This document shows, one piece after another, positions 4,821-9,704 of a DNA stretch of 9,704 bases (the stretch's first letter is position 1; every line of letters begins with the position of its first letter). Under the pieces are notes generated by a model. It had not been told where the DNA came from. It did no database searches and was given only the letters and a program-made list of their open reading frames with translations. The DNA comes from an uncultured Slackia sp. (GTDB lineage Bacteria; Actinomycetota; Coriobacteriia; Coriobacteriales; Eggerthellaceae), in assembly GCA_900553775.1 (NCBI GenBank), contig USEZ01000062.1:1-9704 (forward strand), given 5' to 3'. Position numbers and translations under genes: made by a program.

Positions 4821-7382
4821 TTAGTTGTGGCCCTTCCTTTCAGAAGAATCGCTCTGGTCATGCGGACGCGCGGGCGGCATGGGAATGCCTGCGGCCGCAG
4901 GGTCGGTGAAAGACACCACGTCGCGCGTGGAATCGCCCGAACCGGCGGGGTCTTTCGGCAGATCGCCGCTGATCGACACGTCGGTCGAGGGGTGCAGCTT
5001 CGTAGACGGAGCCGCAAGCAGCGCCTTGGCCTTCTCGTGGACGTCGGCCTGCTTCTCGGCGCGCTCCTTCTCGAGATACGCCTCCCACTCGTTGTCCAAC
5101 AGCGCCTCGCACGCCTCGCCGTCGACCGTCTCGCGTTCGAGCAGCACGCTTGCCATCAGGTGCATCTGGTCTTTGCGCTCGGAAAGGATCATGTAGGCCA
5201 GATCGTGCGCCTGCTTCATGAGACGCGCGACCTCCTCGTCGATGCGCTGCGCGGTCTCGGGCGAGTAATCCTGGGTGTTGCCCATATCGCGGCCCAGGAA
5301 CACCTCGTGGTTGGGCTGGCCGAAGGTCTGCTGGCCCAAGGCGTCGGACATGCCGTAGCTCGTGACCATCTTGCGCGCCTGCTTGGTGGCGCGTTCGAGG
5401 TCGTTGCTCGCACCCGTCGTGATGTCGCCGCAGAAGATCTCTTCCGCCACGCGGCCGCCCATGAACACGGCCAAATCGTCGTACATCTCGTTGCGGCTCA
5501 CGAGGAACTTGTCTTCGTCGGGAATCGACATCGTATAGCCCAGCGCCATGCCGCGCGGAACGATGGTGATCTTGTGCACCGGGTCGGCGTTGGGCAGCAG
5601 GTGGCCCACCAACGCGTGGCCCGACTCGTGGTAGGCGATGATGCGGCGCGTCTTCTCGTTCATCACGCGGTTCTTGCGCTCGGGGCCCGCCATCAAGCGC
5701 TCCATCGACTCGTTGACCTCCGCCATGCCGATCTGCGGCTTGTTGCGGCGGGCGGTCAGCAGGGCCGCCTCGTTCATGAGGTTCATCAAATCGGCGCCGG
5801 TCATGCCGCTCGTGAGCTTGGCGATGCGCGGCAGGTCGACATCGTCGCCGATCGGCTTGTTTTTGGCGTGTACCTCGAGAATCTTCTCGCGGCCGCGCAC
5901 GTCGGGGGCGTCCACCACGATCTGGCGGTCGAAACGGCCCGGACGCAGCAAGGCGGGATCGAGCACGTCGACGCGGTTGGTGGCCGCGATCAGCACCACG
6001 GCGTCGTTTTTCTCGAAGCCGTCCATCTCCACGAGCAGCTGGTTGAGCGTCTGCTCGCGCTCGTCGTGGCCGCCGCCGAGGCCCGTGCCGCGCTGACGGC
6101 CCACCGCGTCGATCTCGTCGATGAAGATGATCGACGGGGCGGCTTCTTTCGCCTGCTCGAACAGGCTGCGCACGCGGCTGGCGCCCACGCCGACGAACAT
6201 CTCGACGAACTCGGAGCCGGAAATGCTGAAGAACGGCACGTTCGCCTCGCCCGCCACGGCGCGCGCGAGCAGCGTCTTGCCCGTGCCCGGAGGGCCGACC
6301 AGCAGGCAGCCGCGCGGGATCTTCGCGCCGAGCGTGCGGTATTTGTCGGGATTGACCAGGAAGTCTTTGATCTCCTGCAGCTCTTCGACGGCTTCGTCTT
6401 CGCCGGCAACGTCGTCGAAGCGCACGTCGGGGCGCTCTTCGACGGTCTTTTTCGCCTTGGCCTTGCCGAACGACATCTGAGAGCTGTTGGCCTTGTTCAT
6501 CTGGACGAAGAAGAAGATCATCAGGCCCACGAGCAAAAGCATGGGAAGCAGGCTGATCAGGATGTCGGCGAATCCGTTGGGCAGCTTGACCTGGTAATGG
6601 ATGTCGGGATGGCCCGACAGAAGCTGCATCAGGGAATCCTGCCCCACGTACGTGGACGTGTATTTGCGCTCGGTGCCGATCGTCTTCTCGTCGAGCTCGG
6701 TCGTCGCGACCTGGGAGGCGTCGTCGCCCAGGATGGATTCTGACTTCGCATCGAGCGCCTCGATGGCGGCGTTATACGCGTCGGCCGTGGTGGAGCCTGC
6801 GGTGGCGGCGGGATAATACGAGCCGCTCACCGTGTAGTTGCCGGCGTCGTAGACCACGTCGATCACGCGGTCCTGCTCGACGGCCTGAACGAATTCGGAG
6901 GTGATGAGCGTGTCGGTTTCCTTCGCGTTCATCATGCTCATCATCTGGCTGCCGATGAAAAACGCCACGAGCAGAAGCAGCACGGCGGAAATGATGCTGA
7001 TGCGCTGCGGAGGCTTCGGCATCATCTGCTTGGCCTCTTTGGGGTCGATGCCGAACGGATGCATGGGGCCGCCCGCGGCGGGCCCTTTCGGAGCGCCCGG
7101 CTGCTGCGGGCCGGCAGGCTGTTGCAGGCTCGCAGGCTGCTGCGATTCCCCCTGTTGCTGAGGGGCGGCAGGCTGCTGCAAAGCGGCGCCGGAAGCGTCG
7201 GGAGCACCCGGGCCCGCGGGGGCGGCCGGAGCGTCTTTATCCTGAGAAGGCTGCGAGGGCGCCGCGGCCGAAGGGGCGGCTGGAGCAGGCTGCCCCTTCG
7301 CCTCGTTCGCCTCGGTCTCAGACGCCTCGGGCAAGGACGTCCCTTCGTCTTTGCGATCGTTGATGTTGGAGGTGTCGCTCAT
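4821..7382 (-). CDS. ftsH: ATP-dependent zinc metalloprotease FtsH with Pro/Gln-rich N-terminal tail
   Basis: Membrane-anchored hexameric AAA+ protease that extracts and degrades misfolded membrane proteins and short-lived regulators. The 853 residues comprise a cytosolic low-complexity tail (1-127, rich in P, A and Q, with QQPA-like repeats at about 69-98), TM1 (about 128-147), an external domain (148-272), TM2 (273-294) and the AAA module: Walker A GPPGTGKT 363-370, pore loop FVGVG 396-400, Walker B IIFIDEID 418-425 and the second region of homology ATNRVDVLDPALLRPGRFDR 467-486. The protease part has the zinc site HESGH (585-589) and the probable third ligand Asp661 in GASNDLE. All catalytic residues are present. 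Typical FtsH is about 610-700 aa; the excess lies in the N-tail, the enlarged external domain and a polar C-tail (from about 785). ATG 7382 is chosen for AAGGA 5 nt upstream; it overlaps the hpt stop by one base (TAATG). The open frame reaches 7508, but only inside hpt. Confidence 0.97.
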   Translation of the reverse strand: MSDTSNINDRKDEGTSLPEASETEANEAKGQPAPAAPSAAAPSQPSQDKDAPAAPAGPGAPDASGAALQQPAAPQQQGESQQPASLQQPAGPQQPGAPKGPAAGGPMHPFGIDPKEAKQMMPKPPQRISIISAVLLLLVAFFIGSQMMSMMNAKETDTLITSEFVQAVEQDRVIDVVYDAGNYTVSGSYYPAATAGSTTADAYNAAIEALDAKSESILGDDASQVATTELDEKTIGTERKYTSTYVGQDSLMQLLSGHPDIHYQVKLPNGFADILISLLPMLLLVGLMIFFFVQMNKANSSQMSFGKAKAKKTVEERPDVRFDDVAGEDEAVEELQEIKDFLVNPDKYRTLGAKIPRGCLLVGPPGTGKTLLARAVAGEANVPFFSISGSEFVEMFVGVGASRVRSLFEQAKEAAPSIIFIDEIDAVGRQRGTGLGGGHDEREQTLNQLLVEMDGFEKNDAVVLIAATNRVDVLDPALLRPGRFDRQIVVDAPDVRGREKILEVHAKNKPIGDDVDLPRIAKLTSGMTGADLMNLMNEAALLTARRNKPQIGMAEVNESMERLMAGPERKNRVMNEKTRRIIAYHESGHALVGHLLPNADPVHKITIVPRGMALGYTMSIPDEDKFLVSRNEMYDDLAVFMGGRVAEEIFCGDITTGASNDLERATKQARKMVTSYGMSDALGQQTFGQPNHEVFLGRDMGNTQDYSPETAQRIDEEVARLMKQAHDLAYMILSERKDQMHLMASVLLERETVDGEACEALLDNEWEAYLEKERAEKQADVHEKAKALLAAPSTKLHPSTDVSISGDLPKDPAGSGDSTRDVVSFTDPAAAGIPMPPARPHDQSDSSERKGHN

Positions 7383-8005
7383 TATTTTCCTTGGTAGATC
7401 TCGGGTTTCAGAATTCCGATATAGGGAAGGTTGCGGTAATGCTCGGCGTAATCGAGGCCGTAGCCCACGATGAACTCGTCGGGGCATTCGAATCCGACGT
7501 ATTTGCACGCGATGTCGGCCTGGCGGGCGGTCTTTTTACGCAGCAGCGTGGCCACTTCGATCGACGCGGGATTGCGCGATTCGAGCACGCGCAGCAAATA
7601 CTGAAGCGTCAGGCCCGAATCGAGGATGTCTTCGGCGATGAGCACATGGCGGCCTTCGATCTGGGACGACAGGTCTTTCAGAATACGTACGACGCCCGAG
7701 CTTTTCGTCCCGGAGCCGTACGACGACACGGCCATGTAATCCATCTCGAGCGGCAGGTCGATTTCACGCACCAGATCGCTCATGTAGATGGCGGCGCCGC
7801 GCAAGACGCTGATGACGATCAGGCTCGGCTCGCCGTTGCGCGTGCTCTCGTAGGCGCGCTCGCGGTAGTCGCACGTGATGCTGCGGCCGAGCTCGCGCAC
7901 GCGGCGGCTCAGGTCTTCTTGCGTATACAGGATTTCCTTGATGTCGTCGTCGCCGAAATAACGGTCGCGCTCGCCGATGGCGACGGCGGTGTTCTGATAG
8001 GTCAT
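7382..8005 (-). CDS. hpt: Hypoxanthine (guanine) phosphoribosyltransferase
   Basis: Cytosolic purine-salvage enzyme: hypoxanthine or guanine + PRPP gives IMP or GMP + pyrophosphate. The 207 aa match a type I phosphoribosyltransferase: the PPi-binding loop at VLRGAA (67-72), the flexible catalytic loop SYGSGTKSSG (95-104), the PRPP motif VLIAEDILDSGLTL (121-134, with the acidic pair E125-D126), the base-stacking region LLRKK (154-158) and the C-terminal DEFIVGYGLDYAEHYRNLP (176-194). The length exceeds the common 175-185 aa because of an N-terminal extension of about 20 residues. ATG 8005 has AAGGG 5 nt upstream. It is the first gene of the run hpt-ftsH-folP/folK-birA. In many Gram-positives tilS precedes hpt; here the upstream neighbour is a separately terminated small membrane-protein gene, so tilS is not adjacent. 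Confidence 0.96.
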   Translation of the reverse strand: MTYQNTAVAIGERDRYFGDDDIKEILYTQEDLSRRVRELGRSITCDYRERAYESTRNGEPSLIVISVLRGAAIYMSDLVREIDLPLEMDYMAVSSYGSGTKSSGVVRILKDLSSQIEGRHVLIAEDILDSGLTLQYLLRVLESRNPASIEVATLLRKKTARQADIACKYVGFECPDEFIVGYGLDYAEHYRNLPYIGILKPEIYQGK

Positions 8006-8039
8006 AAGAGCCCTTCTTCGCTTGGCGTATCGGGGATGC

Positions 8040-8074
8040 AGTGTAACACGCCGCGCGAACGGCCGTCCGACGGC
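8040..8074 (-). promoter_or_regulatory. Candidate promoter of the hpt-ftsH-fol operon with overlapping inverted repeats
   Basis: Minus-strand TACACT (8040-8045) is a plausible -10 box; with an 18-bp spacer the -35 would be CGGACG (8064-8069), which matches only the central GAC. The -10 sits in the palindrome GTGT-T-ACAC (8041-8049), and the -35 sits in a perfect 6-1-6 inverted repeat, GCCGTC-C-GACGGC (8062-8074). The predicted leader is about 28 nt. The site follows the terminator of the upstream gene, where a promoter is required, but the exact position is inferred. Confidence 0.4.
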
Positions 8075-8156
8075 GCGGCAACACTGTCTGCGAAAAACAC
8101 GATTTCACGAAGCGAGCAGGAACGAAGCGGCGCCGAGGGCCTTTCGCGGCGATACG

Positions 8157-8192
8157 AAAAACGGGTGCGCCCGCACAAGCAGGCGCACCCGT
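8157..8192 (-). terminator. Intrinsic terminator of the small membrane-protein gene
   Basis: On the minus-strand RNA the perfect 11-bp stem ACGGGTGCGCC / GGCGCACCCGT (arms 8182-8192 and 8161-8171) closes a 10-nt loop and runs into five U (8157-8161). There is no T-run on the plus-strand side, so it acts for minus-strand transcription only. It lies about 85 nt past the stop codon at 8276 and separates this gene from hpt. Confidence 0.92.
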
Positions 8193-8240
8193 CGCCGGCG
8201 CGATCGATGCGCGAAGCCGGGGCGCAGGGGCGCATCGGCC

Positions 8241-8276
8241 GGACGCCGCGTTTCCGCCGAAACGAGGCTGGCGTCC
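8241..8276 (-). repeat. Nested hairpin beginning at the stop codon
   Basis: The outer arms GGACGCC (8241-8247) and GGCGTCC (8270-8276) form a 7-bp stem that encloses an inner 5-bp stem GTTTC / GAAAC (8250-8254 and 8259-8263) with a 4-nt loop. The right outer arm includes the last base of the TAG stop. No U-tract follows, so it is not itself a terminator; it could protect the 3' end of the mRNA. It lies upstream (in RNA order) of the true terminator. Confidence 0.6.
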
Positions 8277-8761
8277 TAGTAGTAGCAATACCCCGGTCCG
8301 AGAGACCCGATGGCCGCGCAGGTGGCGCACCCGAACAGGCCGACCACGAGCACCCACAGCAGAATCTGCGCCAAAAAGCCGAACAGCGAGAACTTCACGG
8401 CCGCGTTTTTGGCCTCGGGGAAGTTGTGCGCGTTGGTCAGCCAGGCGAGCAGGATGGCCACAGGCCCCATGAGAAAGCCTGCCGCAGCCCAGCCGAACTT
8501 CATGCCGCCCGTCAGGTAGAGCAGAGGCATGCCGGGGACATTCTGCGGCGGAACCTGCCCCTGGAACGGGGGCATCTGGCCTGCAGGAGGAACGGGGGCG
8601 CCGCCCAAAGGAGGCACGGGGCCCGCGCCGGAAGCTCCGCCCGCCGGGGGAACCGAACCTGCGGCAGGCGCGGCGATGCGCTCGGCGGAAGCGGGCTGCG
8701 CGCCCGCAGGGGCATCGCCCGGGGTTTGCGGGATGCCCGAAGGGTTGATGGTATCGCTCAT
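8276..8761 (-). CDS. Small Pro/Gly-rich two-helix membrane protein, function unknown
   Basis: I do not recognise a family. The 161 residues divide into a low-complexity, Pro/Ala/Gly-rich, probably disordered N-terminal half (1-80, with repeated VPP, APVPP and QMPP motifs) and a hydrophobic half. Two likely membrane helices lie at about 88-110 and 124-148, separated by a short charged turn (NAHNFPEAKNAAVK). The C-terminus GCATCAAIGSLGPGYCYY is short and unusual, with three cysteines and three tyrosines. There is no signal peptide; the N-terminal half is probably cytosolic. ATG 8761 has GAGGA 4 nt upstream. The gene is flanked by a perfect TATAAT box and by terminators on both sides, so it is a single-gene unit. 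The layout (proline-rich tail plus two helices) resembles DUF4190- or TM2-like small proteins, but I cannot confirm a match. Confidence 0.82.
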   Translation of the reverse strand: MSDTINPSGIPQTPGDAPAGAQPASAERIAAPAAGSVPPAGGASGAGPVPPLGGAPVPPAGQMPPFQGQVPPQNVPGMPLLYLTGGMKFGWAAAGFLMGPVAILLAWLTNAHNFPEAKNAAVKFSLFGFLAQILLWVLVVGLFGCATCAAIGSLGPGYCYY

Positions 8762-8795
8762 ATCGTCCTCGATTCGAAGGGGTTCGTTTCGCGTC

Positions 8796-8801
8796 ATTAT
8801 A
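8796..8801 (-). promoter_or_regulatory. -10 box (TATAAT) of the small membrane-protein gene
   Basis: A perfect TATAAT on the minus strand lies 34 nt upstream of ATG 8761 in an otherwise GC-rich intergenic stretch, just downstream of the LCP terminator. The -35 region at 17-bp spacing (8819-8824, GGGGTT) is poor, and there is no TGn extension, so an activator or a relaxed -35 is possible. The predicted start is near 8789, giving a leader of about 28 nt. Confidence 0.65.
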
Positions 8802-8905
8802 CCTGCACACGCGCGACAAACCCCCGTAACGCTTGCGCAACAGGACGTCGACACGAAGATGGCGGCGAATACGTCGTATGCCGTAACGGGCGCGCCGGGC
8901 GCATG

Positions 8906-8952
8906 AAAAAAGCCGGCGCCCTCCCCCGCTGCGCGAGAAGAAGGCGCCGGCT
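8906..8952 (-). terminator. Intrinsic terminator of the LCP gene
   Basis: Minus-strand RNA forms the perfect 10-bp stem AGCCGGCGCC / GGCGCCGGCT (arms 8943-8952 and 8911-8920) with a 22-nt loop, followed by six U (8906-8911). It starts 34 nt after the TAG at 8986. The remaining part of the 224-nt gap (8762-8985) holds a small 5-bp hairpin (8967-8979) and the promoter of the next gene; I see no further gene in it. Confidence 0.9.
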
Positions 8953-8985
8953 CCGTCGGATGCGCGCGGCGAAACGCCGATCGGG

Positions 8986-9704
8986 CTAGTAGTCGCCTCC
9001 CACCACGACGAGATACGTTCCGTCGACGTTGTAGACGCCGTCGTTTTTCACCACCTGCGCGCCGCCGAGGCTTTGCGCGATGGCCTGGGCCGTCGCGGCA
9101 TCGCCGTCGGGGTTGTACACCACGATGGTCTGCGTGTAGTCGTACGATTCGGCATCGCCCACGGTGGTGACGTTGTATCCCTCGTTGGTCAGCACGCTCG
9201 ACGCGTCGGCCGCCACGCCCGCGATGCCGCTTCCGTTGCGCACTTCCACCATAACGTCGGACAGATTTTCGGCCGAGCCCCCGCTCAAAACGCTTTGGGC
9301 CACGTATTCGCCGCTGATCGACCCGTCGGTCACGCCGCCGTCGTTGGCGGAGTCGGCCGCATCGGCCGTCGGCGTCTTGCCCGCGTCGACGCGTTTCATC
9401 ATGGCCTTCCACGCCTCGTTGTTGCTGTATTCGTAATACACCCCGTCCTCATAGGCGGAAATGGTCGGATTCATGCTGGAATAGATGTCGGTCTCGGTGT
9501 CCATGCCTCGCATGGCCGAGGCGATGGAGATGATGTCGGTCACGCTCATGTCCGTATCGATGTAGTCGCACAGCGACGTCACGGTGGAGGCGATCGTCCC
9601 CACGTCGGCCGAGAGAAGCTTGTGCGCGACGGCCCCCATGACCATGCGCTGGTTCGCGGCGCGGTAGAAATCGCCCGCGCCTATCTCGTCGTAGGCATGG
9701 CGGG
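8986..9704 (-). CDS. LytR-CpsA-Psr (LCP) family protein with LytR_C domain (5' end outside window)
   Basis: LCP proteins are membrane-anchored, act outside the cell and transfer teichoic-acid-like or capsular polymers from lipid carriers to peptidoglycan. The visible 238 residues start in the last part of the LCP domain: RHAYDEIGAGDFYRAANQR (residues 1-19 of the window, from 9702) corresponds to the conserved segment R..(sD)(y/f)xR..RQ that binds the lipid pyrophosphate. The helical end of the domain and an acidic, Ala/Asp/Gly-rich linker (about 107-130) follow. The C-terminal LytR_C domain (about 150-238) starts at VEVRNGSGIAG and contains IVVYNPDGDAATAQAIAQSL. The frame is open to the edge, so the real start, signal anchor and first half of the LCP domain lie beyond 9704. 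The usual RQ of the motif reads NQ here. A terminator follows, so this gene closes its own unit. Confidence 0.88.
   Translation of the reverse strand, partial: RHAYDEIGAGDFYRAANQRMVMGAVAHKLLSADVGTIASTVTSLCDYIDTDMSVTDIISIASAMRGMDTETDIYSSMNPTISAYEDGVYYEYSNNEAWKAMMKRVDAGKTPTADAADSANDGGVTDGSISGEYVAQSVLSGGSAENLSDVMVEVRNGSGIAGVAADASSVLTNEGYNVTTVGDAESYDYTQTIVVYNPDGDAATAQAIAQSLGGAQVVKNDGVYNVDGTYLVVVGGDY

Noticed and set aside
4827..6743. Very long open frame on the plus strand (about 640 codons) opposite ftsH
   Set aside because: It is the antisense shadow of a GC3-rich gene: its product is full of His, Arg, Ala, Val and Leu in no domain pattern, and ftsH on the other strand has every family motif intact.
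7085..7182. Repeated QQPA/QQPG-coding units in ftsH as a possible CRISPR or mobile repeat
   Set aside because: The repeats are short, irregular and in frame; they encode low-complexity protein and have no spacer structure.
7383..7508. Upstream extension of ftsH to position 7508
   Set aside because: It lies entirely inside hpt, gives an Arg-rich tail with no ribosome site, and ATG 7382 has a good AAGGA site and the one-base TAATG overlap.
7391..8989. Plus-strand open frame of 532 codons spanning hpt, two terminators and a small gene
   Set aside because: It runs through two strong intrinsic terminators, a promoter and three minus-strand features; no domain.
1..9704. tRNA, rRNA, insertion sequences, attachment sites, CRISPR arrays
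   Set aside because: I saw no tRNA-like cloverleaf, transposase motif, terminal repeats or regular repeat-spacer pattern; the region reads as ordinary chromosomal backbone.

Overview
The window is a compact, high-GC piece of bacterial chromosome (roughly 60-65% by eye). Every gene I can support lies on the minus strand, so transcription runs from high to low coordinates. Gene content and order (LCP protein, hpt, ftsH, folate genes, biotin ligase) together with the Ala/Pro-rich, GC3-rich proteins suggest a high-GC Gram-positive. My best guess is the class Coriobacteriia (Eggerthellaceae-like). That is inference from style and synteny, not from a marker gene.

Layout in the direction of transcription. 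(1) 9704-8986: 3' part of a LytR-CpsA-Psr (LCP) cell-wall ligase with a LytR_C domain, closed by a strong intrinsic terminator. (2) 8761-8276: a stand-alone unit with a perfect TATAAT box, encoding a small Pro/Gly-rich two-helix membrane protein of unknown function, followed by a nested hairpin on its stop codon and a second strong terminator. (3) 8005-2969: hpt, ftsH, a fused folP-folK gene and a minimal birA-type biotin ligase. These overlap or abut (1-nt overlap, 0 nt, 11-nt overlap), so they should form one operon, starting from a weak promoter candidate upstream of hpt. (4) After an 81-nt gap without a visible terminator, 2887-1: a MATE-family exporter, an SsuB/TauB-type ABC ATPase and the start of an SsuC/TauC-type permease, joined by two identical-length 8-nt overlaps. 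The permease runs off the left edge; its solute-binding protein is not in the window.

How the genes fit: hpt salvages purines, FtsH is the membrane AAA+ zinc protease, and FolP-FolK makes dihydropteroate from the pterin alcohol and pABA. hpt-ftsH-fol is an old actinobacterial neighbourhood, but here folE and folB are absent and folP and folK are fused.

The points most worth a second look are a 17-bp-arm inverted repeat in the leader or first codons of the MATE gene, with the start-codon question it raises; the coupling of an exporter to an importer; the linker-less DHPS-HPPK fusion; the long Pro/Gln-rich tail and enlarged external domain of FtsH; and the biotin ligase lacking its C-terminal domain. 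I found no mobile element, CRISPR array, tRNA or rRNA, and nothing that I would call a wholly new system.
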